Part shown: one piece after another, positions 17,286 to 25,988 of the stretch
Position numbering within the stretch: position 1 is the stretch's first letter
Layout: every line of letters starts with the position of its first letter
DNA from: Candidatus Binatia bacterium
GTDB taxonomy: Bacteria > Desulfobacterota > Binatia > UBA12015
Assembly (NCBI GenBank): GCA_029243485.1
Contig: JAQWRY010000028.1
Span: forward strand, 186,001 to 250,000
Length of the DNA stretch: 64,000 nucleotides
Direction: 5' to 3'
Translations under genes and position numbers: made by a program
The notes under the pieces: generated by a model
Database searches by the model: none
The model's input: only the letters and a program-made list of their open reading frames with translations
What the model was told of the DNA's origin: nothing

Positions 17286-18176
17286 CTACGAACCCTCGCC
17301 GGGATCGTCCCTCAGGATGAGATCGGCCACGTACTCCGGCGTCTCGAGCGGGATGAAGTGCGTGCGGTCGGCCAGGAAGATCTCGCGACCCTGGCGGAAC
17401 TCGCCTGCGAGCCCGGGCCAGGTGGGCGACGAGGAGAAGTCCATGATCTGTCGGTCCGCGAGAGGTAGCTTCGCTCGGACGATCAAGGTTGGGATCTCGA
17501 GCGATCGCGCACTGTCGTAGATGCCGGGGTTGGAGCGACTCGTCATGTAGACCGAAGCCTCGGTCGCTGGCGAGCAGGCGAGCACGCAGCCGTCGCCGTC
17601 GGGAGCGGGGAGGAGACCGTACGTGCAGTAGTCGCGTAAGCACTCCGGAAGGAAGTTGGCGTAAGGGGGGCGGTCGCGGAACCGGTCGATCATGGCCTGC
17701 GGCGACGCGAATCTGCTCTTGCGCTTTGCGGTCGGATGCAGGGAGCCCGGCGGCGGCGACAGGGTCCAGCCTCCCGGGCCGTAGTCGTCCGGCGAGGCGA
17801 TCACGGGATCGATGAGGAGGATCCGGGTGAATCGTTCGGGGCACCAGGCGGCCGCTTGGGTCATGGCGTGCCCGCCCATCGAGTGACCGACGCCGACGAT
17901 GTTGGTCAAGTCGCGCGCCCGGACGATCTCGGCGAGGTCCTGACCGAATACCTCCCAGTGGGTGATGCCCGGCGCCTCGCTCCGGCCGTGCCCCCGTTGA
18001 TCGACGGCGAGGATGTGCTGCGGTCCGAGATGCCGGACGACCTGATCCCAACAGCGCGCGTGAAAGCCGGTCGCGTGAGCGAGAAGGAAGGTTGGTTGTC
18101 CGGGTTGCGGATGGCCCCACTCGAAGAGGCAGAGTTCGACGCCGTTCACGCGGATGCGTTGTGAGGAAGGCTCCAT
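17286..18176 (-). CDS. Alpha/beta-fold hydrolase
   Basis: A 296-residue hydrolase that starts at ATG 18176 (MEPSSQRIRVNG). It has the oxyanion segment FLLAHATGFHARCW, VDQRGHGRSEAP, the nucleophile elbow GHSMGG, and the catalytic His near the end in LADRTHFIPLETPEYV. The DQRGHG strand and overall length place it with the epoxide-hydrolase/lactonase/esterase group. The specific substrate is not visible. It is followed by the patatin gene on the same strand and could form a lipid-degrading pair with it. Confidence 0.8.
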   Translation of the reverse strand: MEPSSQRIRVNGVELCLFEWGHPQPGQPTFLLAHATGFHARCWDQVVRHLGPQHILAVDQRGHGRSEAPGITHWEVFGQDLAEIVRARDLTNIVGVGHSMGGHAMTQAAAWCPERFTRILLIDPVIASPDDYGPGGWTLSPPPGSLHPTAKRKSRFASPQAMIDRFRDRPPYANFLPECLRDYCTYGLLPAPDGDGCVLACSPATEASVYMTSRSNPGIYDSARSLEIPTLIVRAKLPLADRQIMDFSSSPTWPGLAGEFRQGREIFLADRTHFIPLETPEYVADLILRDDPGEGS

Positions 18177-18192
18177 TCGGTCGCAGGCCGGG

Positions 18193-18582
18193 TCAGGTCG
18201 GAAGCGCCGAGCGAACATCGAGAGGAATGCCGGTCTCTCGTTTTGAGACTGCCCAGAGCGTTCGGATCGCGCTTGAGAGTCCGAGGCGCCGGAAGATTGG
18301 ACGGCGAACGGGGACACCGGTGTTCGTGAAGCGTGGGATGTAGAACGCGCCGCCTCGGGCGCCCGGGTCAGTCGCGGCGCGGAGCTGGAGGAGGGCATCG
18401 TTCGCAGCCGTCATGCCGGTCGATCCCGCCAGAGAGTGGAAGAACTTCTGGGTGAAGCCACCTCTCGACTCCGCGGCCCGGGCCAGGGTGCGAGCGGCCC
18501 TCAGCCCGAGACCGCCGTTGGCGCCGGCCACGACGGTGGTCCGGCTACTAAGGTTGGGAATGTCTTTGGTGGGCCATGCCAT
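18193..18582 (-). pseudogene. SDR oxidoreductase with in-frame internal deletion
   Basis: A 129-residue open frame fuses the two ends of a retinol-dehydrogenase-like SDR. The first 35 residues contain the cofactor motif AGANGGLG. The rest is the C-terminal region beginning at GGFTQKFFHSLAG with AATDPGARGGAFYIPRF and the tail KRETGIPLDV. About 170 central residues, including the catalytic Ser-Tyr-Lys set, are missing, yet the frame is kept. A full-length relative would be about 300 residues. The product cannot be an active dehydrogenase. Clean in-frame deletion rather than frameshift makes sequencing error unlikely. Confidence 0.7.
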
Positions 18583-18660
18583 GCGGCGCTCTCAGGATCT
18601 TCTGGACTTAATCAGAATCAGTCGCTGAAACGAACCTCGGTTTTCCGGTAGGACTCTGTC

Positions 18661-19518
18661 ATGCTCGATCTGGGTCGATTTCGTGTTCACCTCGTGAGCG
18701 ATGGCCGATTCGCCATGGACGGCGGAGCGATGTTCGGCATCGTGCCCAAGCCGCTGTGGCAACGGCATGTGCCGTTCGATGATCAGAATCGGATCGACAT
18801 GAGCCTTCACTGTCCGCTTGCCGAAAACGGCAAGGAGGCCATCCTCATCGATACCGGCCTCGGCGACCGTCTGTCGGAGAAGGAGCACATGCTGTACCGG
18901 GTCGATCGTCAGGGCGGACTTCGCGCTCGCCTGGCGGAGTTGAAGATCGACCCCGAGGAGGTGACGCACGTCGTGTTGACCCATCTCCACTTCGACCACC
19001 TGGGCGGGGCTGTCGTGCGGAACGGGGCCGGGCATCTCGTGCCGGCGTTCCCTCGGGCGAAGCACTTCGTGCAACGCGCGGAGCTCGACACGGCTCTCCA
19101 CCCTACCGACGCGCGAACCGCGGGTGCCTATGGCCATGCGACCGAATGTCTCGCGCCGCTGCAGAGCGCCGGCCTCATCGAGCCGCTCGAAGGTGAGACG
19201 GACATCACGCCGCAGCTGCGGGTTCTCGTGACGGGCGGCCACACCCCGAGCCACCAGTGTCCCGTGCTGTCCGACGGCGGGAGTAGCTTCGTGCACCTTG
19301 GGGACGTCGCGCCCACGCGAGCGCATCTCCGCCCGGCGTGGAATGCCGCCTACGATCTGGATCCCCTCGAGACGATGGACGCGAAGAACCGACTTCTCAC
19401 GCGAGCGGCCGAAGGAGAGTGGTGGGTGTCGTTCGACCACGATCACGAGATTGCGTGCGGTCGCTTGTCCGAGAACTGGGCGAAGACCGGGGAACTCGAC
19501 GACTCCCGCCCGCTTTAG
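18661..19518 (+). CDS. Metallo-beta-lactamase-fold hydrolase (lactonase-like)
   Basis: A 285-residue MBL protein with the complete zinc set: LTHLHFDHLGG (HxHxDH), GGHTPSHQ, LGDVAPT and the late SFDHDHEIACG. This layout resembles the acyl-homoserine-lactone lactonase/QuiP-like branch more than the protein at 3339-4445, with which it shares little beyond the metal motif. Cytoplasmic: no signal peptide. The gene is divergent from the SDR remnant and is followed after 94 bases by the MaoC gene. Quorum-quenching activity is possible but not shown. Confidence 0.8.
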   Translation: MLDLGRFRVHLVSDGRFAMDGGAMFGIVPKPLWQRHVPFDDQNRIDMSLHCPLAENGKEAILIDTGLGDRLSEKEHMLYRVDRQGGLRARLAELKIDPEEVTHVVLTHLHFDHLGGAVVRNGAGHLVPAFPRAKHFVQRAELDTALHPTDARTAGAYGHATECLAPLQSAGLIEPLEGETDITPQLRVLVTGGHTPSHQCPVLSDGGSSFVHLGDVAPTRAHLRPAWNAAYDLDPLETMDAKNRLLTRAAEGEWWVSFDHDHEIACGRLSENWAKTGELDDSRPL

Positions 19519-19612
19519 GCCCCGCCGGGTCTGCACGGCCGTCCTCTGGATTGGCAGCGGAATGTCCCTTAGGTTTCCGATCGAACATCCACTCAAACAG
19601 GGGGAGCACAGC

Positions 19613-20092
19613 ATGTCGGAAAATGCGCAGAAGGCGTTCGAGATCTGGAAGGCTGCAGAGGGTGCCGAGAAGGGCACCGGCGAGTGGATGGTGATGACGC
19701 AGGAGCGCATCAACCAGTTCGCCGACGTCACCGAGGACCATCAGTTCATCCACGTCGACCCGGAAGCGGCCAAGGCCACTCCGTTCGGCACCACCATCGC
19801 CCACGGCTTTCTGACGCTCTCTATGCTGACGCATCTCGACGCGACCACGCCGCCTCCCGCGGACATGTCGCGCTACCAGGGCATCGCGATGGGCATCAAC
19901 TATGGATTCGACAAGGTGCGATTTCCCAGCCCGGTTAAGGTGGACAGCAAGATTCGCGTGCACAGCCTGCTCGCCAAGGTCGAGCTCAAGGGCAACGCGG
20001 TCCAGACCACGCGCACCATGACCGTCGAGATCGAGGGCAGCGAGAAGCCGGCCCTAGTGGCCGACTGGCTCACCCGTCTGATGTACGGCTGA
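19613..20092 (+). CDS. MaoC-family dehydratase (enoyl-CoA hydratase-like)
   Basis: A 159-residue hotdog-fold protein. The (R)-hydratase motif is seen in FADVTEDHQFIHVDPEAA followed by PFGTTIAHGFLTLSM: Asp and His are the catalytic pair of the R-specific enoyl-CoA hydratases. A clear AGGGGGA ribosome-binding site lies before the ATG at 19613. NodN-like proteins share this architecture. It probably hydrates trans-2-enoyl-CoA to (3R)-hydroxyacyl-CoA, a step that would suit the MFE-2-like SDR at 1872. That link is inference. Confidence 0.85.
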   Translation: MSENAQKAFEIWKAAEGAEKGTGEWMVMTQERINQFADVTEDHQFIHVDPEAAKATPFGTTIAHGFLTLSMLTHLDATTPPPADMSRYQGIAMGINYGFDKVRFPSPVKVDSKIRVHSLLAKVELKGNAVQTTRTMTVEIEGSEKPALVADWLTRLMYG

Positions 20093-20209
20093 CCCGCTCA
20101 GTTCTCTCGAACACCGAACCACTGCCCGACCCGTCGGGTGCCTCTCCGGCCCGTTCGCGTCGCTGGTGTGGTCTCTCGGGGGGGCGGGAGATATAGCCGA
20201 ACCCGAAGC

Positions 20210-21991
20210 ATGTCCGAACCCGCGATCACAAATCAGCCCGAGGAGTCGATGTCCGGGAAGCTCTCTTGGGGGGTGAAGCTTGCTTACGGGGGGCCTAGCT
20301 TCGCCGGCGCGGCCATGGCGATTCCGATCGGCATCTTCATGCCGGTCTTCTACAGCGACGTCGTCCTCGCCCCGCTCGGGATGATCGCGCTCGCAACGGC
20401 AATGGCGCGGGCGTTGGACGCGCTGACGGATCCGGTCGTCGGCTGGCTGTCGGACAAGACCCGGACGCGATACGGCCGTCGTAAGCCCTGGATCCTCGCC
20501 GGCACGCCGCTCGCGGCGCTCTTCTTCTGGCTCCTGTTCTCACCGCCCGAGGGCCTCGATCCGAGCTCGGCGGTACTGTGGTTCGGTACGATGTTCGCCC
20601 TGTTCTTCTTGTTCCAGACGATCGAGGGCGTGCCGCTTGCGGCGCTTGGCGCCGAGCTGACGCCAGACTACAAGGAGCGAAACAGCGTCTTCGGTGTCCG
20701 CGCTCTGTTCATCGCGCTCGGTACGATGGTCGCGGCTCTCGTGCCGGCGATCCTGACCGGCCAACTGGGGCCCGGTCGAGAGCGCGAGATCTTCTCCGGG
20801 ATGTCGGCGACGTACGGCGTAGTGTGGCTTGCCTTGATGTGCATCATGCTCGCGGTCGTTTCTGAGCACCGCGAGTACGCCGAACGTCCGACGAATCCTC
20901 TGGTGCCTGGCGTCCGACGCGCGTTGCGGAACCGCCCGTTCGCGATCCTGCTCCTCTCGGGCGTCGTCGGCGCGATCCCGGGTGCGGTGCCGGCGGTTCT
21001 GATGCCGTACTTCGTGCGCTACGTTTTGCAGCCGGAGGACCCAGTGGTGTGGACTGGCACCTTCCTCTTTCTCTATCTCGGCACCGGGCTGCTCTTCGTT
21101 CCCCTCTGGCTCTGGGTTGCGCAGAAATTCGGAAAGCTCCGGGCGTTCATCTCGGCGACTTGCGTCGGTGTGTCGGCGAGCTTGCTGTACTTCTTCGCGG
21201 GTCCCGGTGATCTGGTCTGGGTCGGCGCGGTCTATTTCGTGAGTGGGACACAGGCCATGGCGGGAACGTTCCTGATTCCGGCGATGGCGGCCGACGTGAT
21301 CGACTACGACGAGCTTCGCACGGGCTTGCGACGGGAAGCGCAGTACACTTCGTTCTGGTCGGTCATTCCGAAGTTGGTGTCGATTCCCGGGTATTCGATT
21401 CCGCTCGCTCTGCTCGCCGGCGTCGGGTACGTGCCGAACGAAGTACAGACCGCCGAGGTCCAGTTCACCATCAGCTTCCTCTATTCGCTTTTCCCGGCAG
21501 CCTTCTTCGTGGCCGCGCTCGTCATCGTCTCTCGGTACCCGATCTCCGAAGAGATCCACGCGCAGATCCGCGACGGAATTGGTGCACACGCGCGTGGGGA
21601 GGTCGCGACGGACCCGCTCACGCAGGAAGAGTTGCCGCCTCATCGCTTGAGCTCGGAAGAGGTCGCAGAGGCATGGTTCCTCGACAATTTCTCCGCCGGT
21701 GAACTGCGTGGGGCACTCCTCGGCGGGGCGTCGGTCGTCGTGCGCAAGGTCTACCTAGCGGCCTCTCTCGCGTTCCTGGTTTGCGTGGTCTCTGCCGGGC
21801 TCGCGGCCGCGGGTGTGCCCTCGCTCGCGAGTGACCCGCATCCGCTCTCTGTCGTAGGCGTCGTGGTTGCCGGTTTGGCGTTCACGGCGTTCGTCTTTCA
21901 TGCAATGCGGATTGGTGCAGCGCGTCGCTTGGTGGAAGCGAGGCCTTCACGCGAGGTCATCGAAGCGCACCTCGTCGCGACCGCGAACTAA
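20210..21991 (+). CDS. GPH/MFS-type cation symporter (MelB-like)
   Basis: A 593-residue inner-membrane transporter. The first ~440 residues have 12 hydrophobic segments and the GPH signature: ALDALTDPVVGWLSDKTRTR after helix 2 and GRRKPWILAGTP before helix 3. A C-terminal extension of ~130 residues (EELPPHRLSSEEV, then two more helices LAASLAFLVCVVSAG and VVVAGLAFTAFVFHA) is not part of the standard MelB fold. The substrate is unknown; relatives carry sugars or conjugated organic acids. ATG at 20210 is chosen, with another at 20249 just after GAGGAG. Its stop codon overlaps the convergent ABC gene by 4 bases (CTAA). Confidence 0.8.
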   Translation: MSEPAITNQPEESMSGKLSWGVKLAYGGPSFAGAAMAIPIGIFMPVFYSDVVLAPLGMIALATAMARALDALTDPVVGWLSDKTRTRYGRRKPWILAGTPLAALFFWLLFSPPEGLDPSSAVLWFGTMFALFFLFQTIEGVPLAALGAELTPDYKERNSVFGVRALFIALGTMVAALVPAILTGQLGPGREREIFSGMSATYGVVWLALMCIMLAVVSEHREYAERPTNPLVPGVRRALRNRPFAILLLSGVVGAIPGAVPAVLMPYFVRYVLQPEDPVVWTGTFLFLYLGTGLLFVPLWLWVAQKFGKLRAFISATCVGVSASLLYFFAGPGDLVWVGAVYFVSGTQAMAGTFLIPAMAADVIDYDELRTGLRREAQYTSFWSVIPKLVSIPGYSIPLALLAGVGYVPNEVQTAEVQFTISFLYSLFPAAFFVAALVIVSRYPISEEIHAQIRDGIGAHARGEVATDPLTQEELPPHRLSSEEVAEAWFLDNFSAGELRGALLGGASVVVRKVYLAASLAFLVCVVSAGLAAAGVPSLASDPHPLSVVGVVVAGLAFTAFVFHAMRIGAARRLVEARPSREVIEAHLVATAN

Positions 21992-23952
21992 CTCTGGAGT
22001 TCGACGAGCCGGCGGTACGCGCCGGTCGCCGACGACATCAGTTCCTCGTGCGTCCCGCGCTCGAGGATCCGGCCCTCATCGACGAAGAGGATCTCGTCGG
22101 CGTTGCGGACCAGGGCGAGTCGGTGTGCGATGAGCAGGACGGCGTGGCCGTCACGGAGGTCGTACAGCGCTCGCTCGATGTGGCGCTCGGTTGCTGAATC
22201 GAGCGCGGAAGTCGGCTCGTCGAGGATCACGATCGGCGTGTCGCGGATCAGTCCCCGGGCGAGAGCGAGTCGTTGGCGCTCGCCGATCGAGAGCTTGCCG
22301 CCCCCGACCCCGACGTTCGATTCGAGCCCGCCGGGGCGGTTCTCGATGACGTCGGTGGCGGCGGCTCGGGCGAGCGCTTCGCGCATCTGTTTCTCGGTCG
22401 CTTCAGGCCGCGCGCGGCGTAGGTTCTCGGCGACGGTCCCGTCGATGAGCGCGGTTTCCTGAAAGACGTACGCGACCTGCTCCCGTAGGGACCGGAGATC
22501 CAACTCAGCGGCGTCGATGCCGTCGAAGACGACGCGGCCTCTGGAGGGATGTAGGAACGCCGGGAGGAGCTGCGCGATCGTGCTCTTTCCGGCACCGGCG
22601 GGGCCCACGAGGGCGACCACGCGGCCGGATTCGAGCGTGAGGTCGACGTTGTCGACCACGGTTGGCCCGTTGGGGTAGGCGAAGGAGACGCCTTCGAGGC
22701 GAACGCTCCGGACGGGGGACGCGCAGGCGGCGCCCGGGACGCTCGGATCTCCTTCGGGCAGGTCCATCATCTCGAAAACGCGGTGGAGGCCGACGGCGGC
22801 ACTCTGGACGCCGATCCAGATCGAGCCGATGTCGTAACAGGCGCTGCCCAGGTAGAAGAAGTAGGTTATCAGCACTGTGAAATCGCCAGGGCTCAGGCTC
22901 TCCGCAATGACGAGGTCGACGATGTACGCAAGGCCGGCGCCGAGGATGAGGAGGACCGGGACGGTCACCACCGCGATCAAGATCAGGATCACGACGATGA
23001 AACGGAACCAACGACGGAAGGTCGCCCAGCTTTCCTCCGCGAAACGCGCGCGGTCATGCTCTTCGGTGCCGAGGCCCTGAACCGCAGCGACGTTGTGTAG
23101 CCCCTCCTCGAGAGTCGCGGTTGCGTCGGCACCCTGCTCACGGCTTCGGCCGCTCCATCTCCGGATGGTGCTTGCGAACGGGGCGGTGCCGATGAAGCCC
23201 ACCACGAGCAGGCCGAGCCCGAGGCCGGGGATGACCGGGTGATCACCGAAGAGGCTCCAGAGGAGGCCGACGACCACGAGTGCGAAGGGAATCGACGCGA
23301 GCGGTGAAAGGACGATCTGGTACACGCCCTCCGTGATCGACGCGGTGTCGTACATGACGCGGTAGATCGCGTCGCCGACGGTGCCGTCGTAGTGCCGAGC
23401 CAGCGGTTGGTGGAGAAGGCTACGCAAGAGACGGGTGCGCAGAAAGTGGTTCAGGCTTTGCGTGAGCCGCATCGTGTAGCGGACGTCGGCGAGCCCGATG
23501 AGGCCACCGATCAACGAGAATCCGGAGTTCGCCTGATTCTCGGTCGTCGAGGCCTGCTCGACGCCGCCACCGATCTCCGCCGAAGCGATACTGCGTTGTG
23601 CGAGGTCGGCTCCGGCTGCGCCGACGAGAAGCACGAGAAGCAACTGCGCGCCGGCGACGTGAAGGAGTGTCTCTTCGGGGGACGCCCCGACCAGGAGGGT
23701 GAGGAGTGGTCGCAAGAAGTCCGGGATCCGAGCCGCTTGGTCCAAGGGGAGACCGAGGATGTACTGGTCGATCAGGATCTTCACGGGCCACGGGAGAAGG
23801 AGCAGTGCGGCGAGCCCCAGGTACAGGAGACCCACCTTCACGAGCAGCCGACTCCAGAACGGGCGCACGAGTCGAAGTGCGCGAGAGAGGTCGGCGACAG
23901 CGGTGCGGAGGCTGATTTCGCGCGAGCCCGCGTCCTCCGGTGGGTTGCTCAC
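21988..23952 (-). CDS. ABC exporter half-transporter B (fused permease-ATPase)
   Basis: A 654-residue type IV ABC exporter subunit with six membrane helices up to ~residue 400, then the nucleotide-binding domain: Walker A GPAGAGKST, Q-loop VFQETALIDG, signature LSIGERQR, Walker B IVILDEPTSALD, H-loop IAHR. Catalytic Glu is present. The start is GTG 23952, which overlaps the TGA of the preceding gene by 4 bases (GTGA), indicating translational coupling. With the preceding gene it should form a heterodimeric exporter for a lipid, peptide or drug. Substrate unknown. Confidence 0.9.
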   Translation of the reverse strand: MSNPPEDAGSREISLRTAVADLSRALRLVRPFWSRLLVKVGLLYLGLAALLLLPWPVKILIDQYILGLPLDQAARIPDFLRPLLTLLVGASPEETLLHVAGAQLLLVLLVGAAGADLAQRSIASAEIGGGVEQASTTENQANSGFSLIGGLIGLADVRYTMRLTQSLNHFLRTRLLRSLLHQPLARHYDGTVGDAIYRVMYDTASITEGVYQIVLSPLASIPFALVVVGLLWSLFGDHPVIPGLGLGLLVVGFIGTAPFASTIRRWSGRSREQGADATATLEEGLHNVAAVQGLGTEEHDRARFAEESWATFRRWFRFIVVILILIAVVTVPVLLILGAGLAYIVDLVIAESLSPGDFTVLITYFFYLGSACYDIGSIWIGVQSAAVGLHRVFEMMDLPEGDPSVPGAACASPVRSVRLEGVSFAYPNGPTVVDNVDLTLESGRVVALVGPAGAGKSTIAQLLPAFLHPSRGRVVFDGIDAAELDLRSLREQVAYVFQETALIDGTVAENLRRARPEATEKQMREALARAAATDVIENRPGGLESNVGVGGGKLSIGERQRLALARGLIRDTPIVILDEPTSALDSATERHIERALYDLRDGHAVLLIAHRLALVRNADEILFVDEGRILERGTHEELMSSATGAYRRLVELQS

Positions 23953-25802
23953 GACGGCGTCTCTCCGGCCGGCCGGTCCTGGACGCGCCCGTGCGCCAGT
24001 GCGAGGATCTGGTCCGCCATCGCCGCGGTGGCCGGCCGATGCGTCACGATGAAGAGGGTCCGGTCGCGGCCCCACGCGGTGAGGCTCGCCACGAGCTTCC
24101 TTTCGGTGTCCACGTCGAGGGCCGCGGTAGGCTCGTCGAGAAGCAGGATCGACGGGTTCTTTAGAATGGCGCGGGCGATCGAGAGTCGCTGACGTTGCCC
24201 GGTGGAGAGCTTCACCCCGCGCTCCCCGAGCGGTGTCTCGTACCCTTGGGGTAGGGCTTGGATGAAGTCGTGCGCGCAGGCGACGCGCGCCGCCGCTTCC
24301 ACTCGAGCATCGCTCGCGGCAGGTGCCGCCCACCGAATGTTGTCGGCGATCGTTCCGCCGAAGAGGAGTGGTTCCTGCAGGGCGATCGCGAGTTGCTCGC
24401 GTAGGGAGGCGCGACGCACCCGGGAGAGCGCTAGGCCATCGATTTCGATCGAACCGGAGTCGGGGTCCGCGAGGCGCAACAGGAGAGACAGCAGGGTGGA
24501 TTTCCCCGCGCCGCTCGGCCCGACGATCGCGGTGATGCTTCCGATGGGAGTGAAGAAGTCGACCCCGTCGAGCGCCGCTCGCCCGGCATCGTAACGGAAG
24601 CTTACCGACCGGAGGCGAACTCCTTCTCGCGGGGTCGGGAGGTCGACTGCATCGGGAGCGTCCGTTAGGTCCGGCGCGCGGTCGAGTAGGTCGAATACGC
24701 GCCCGAGTCCAGCGAACACGTCTTGTGCGCGACCCCAGTTAACGAACAGGGACCGCGCGTTCGTGCCGGCCTGTGCGAACCGGGCGCAGAAGTAGGTCCA
24801 GAGCCCCAATGTCCAGGTGTGGATTCCGAGAATGGTTGCAGAGGTTGAGTGGCCGGAGCGCGTGTGTACTGCTCCCGCGGCGAACGCGATAACCATCGCG
24901 GCTCCGAGCACCCAGTAGATCTGAATCTCGTACGTCACGACGTGAATGCGTGCGGAGTGCGCGACCTGGAACGACCGCCGGCTCTCTTCCTCGAAGCGCT
25001 CTGCGTCCCAGTCTTCCGAGCCGCATGCCTTGACCACGGGTAGGGCGGCCGCGAGTTCCTGAACCCGGGTGGTGACCCGCGCATTCGCCGCACGTGCCGC
25101 CAGAAGCCCGTGTCGCAGGTTCCCGGTTCGGAACCAGGCGAGCAGCGTGAGGGGGAGCCAGATGGCGAGAAGCAGGCCGGTGAGTCGCGGATCAAATAGG
25201 GAGACGATGCCGAGCTGAAGCAGAAACTGTGCGACGGCTCCGATCGGCGTGATCACGAGGCTCTCGAGAAATCGTGACACCGTCGCGGCGTCTTGCACCA
25301 TGCGGTAGATCGCGTCGCCCGCGGTATGCTCCTTGTGGAAGCGGAGCGACAACGACTGAAGGCGGTCGAGGATGTCGAGGCGGAGCGTTTGGTTGATCTT
25401 CTGCAGGATCCAGAGTCGGTAGGCGTAGAGCGACAGGAGGCCCGGCACGCCGAGGCCGAAGGCGAAGGCCGCGAGCTCGAGCCACCGGTTGAGTACCTCG
25501 TGGCGCTGCGGACCGGTCAGGGCTTCGCTTGTGAAGGGCTCTACGGCGAGCCGAAGGATTTCGGCCTGCTGAACCGTGAGCGGGCTGCCGAGCAGGATCC
25601 GGGTCCACAGGAGGTCAACTAGCAGCAATCCGACCGGCACGAGAATCACCGCGAGGGCGGCGAAGCCCAGGAACATGCCGGTCAGGTGCGGCCACATCGG
25701 CCGGAGGTAGTGCAGGCCCTTGCCGCCGACCCGGGCCATGCGCCGCCAAGACCTGTCTCCCTGTTCCGTGGGAGGCTCGTTTGCGGGCTGGGGTGGGGGC
25801 AT
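23949..25802 (-). CDS. ABC exporter half-transporter A (fused permease-ATPase)
   Basis: A 617-residue partner of the gene at 21988-23952. It has a membrane domain with long periplasmic loop, then Walker A GPSGAGKST, Q-loop ALQEPLLFGG, signature LSTGQRQR, Walker B ILLLDEPTAALD and THR in the H-loop. Both signature motifs in the pair deviate from LSGGQ at the third position (I and T). Catalytic Glu is present in both, so no degenerate site is obvious. ATG at 25802 (MPPPQPANEP) is chosen over an earlier one at 25904 because the intervening residues look non-coding. First gene of the two-gene operon. Confidence 0.88.
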   Translation of the reverse strand: MPPPQPANEPPTEQGDRSWRRMARVGGKGLHYLRPMWPHLTGMFLGFAALAVILVPVGLLLVDLLWTRILLGSPLTVQQAEILRLAVEPFTSEALTGPQRHEVLNRWLELAAFAFGLGVPGLLSLYAYRLWILQKINQTLRLDILDRLQSLSLRFHKEHTAGDAIYRMVQDAATVSRFLESLVITPIGAVAQFLLQLGIVSLFDPRLTGLLLAIWLPLTLLAWFRTGNLRHGLLAARAANARVTTRVQELAAALPVVKACGSEDWDAERFEEESRRSFQVAHSARIHVVTYEIQIYWVLGAAMVIAFAAGAVHTRSGHSTSATILGIHTWTLGLWTYFCARFAQAGTNARSLFVNWGRAQDVFAGLGRVFDLLDRAPDLTDAPDAVDLPTPREGVRLRSVSFRYDAGRAALDGVDFFTPIGSITAIVGPSGAGKSTLLSLLLRLADPDSGSIEIDGLALSRVRRASLREQLAIALQEPLLFGGTIADNIRWAAPAASDARVEAAARVACAHDFIQALPQGYETPLGERGVKLSTGQRQRLSIARAILKNPSILLLDEPTAALDVDTERKLVASLTAWGRDRTLFIVTHRPATAAMADQILALAHGRVQDRPAGETPS

Positions 25803-25988
25803 CGTGATTTGGTGTGGGCCCGGTCGCGTGTGTGCGTCCGTCGGCGGCATTCGCCTAGCACGGGACACCGGTCTGTGGCGAGAAATGCGGCCTTTGTCGT
25901 TCACGGCGCAGGCTCATCGGTGCGGACGGCGTTCTGAACGGATCTCCGCTCGACACCCCGATACCTCTTCGGTAGATTCGGCCCGGTC

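Noticed and set aside
20125-20138. CCCGAC-CC-GTCGGG dyad after the MaoC gene
   Set aside because: A 2-base loop and no T tract make it a poor terminator, and no regulator is nearby; likely chance in GC-rich DNA.
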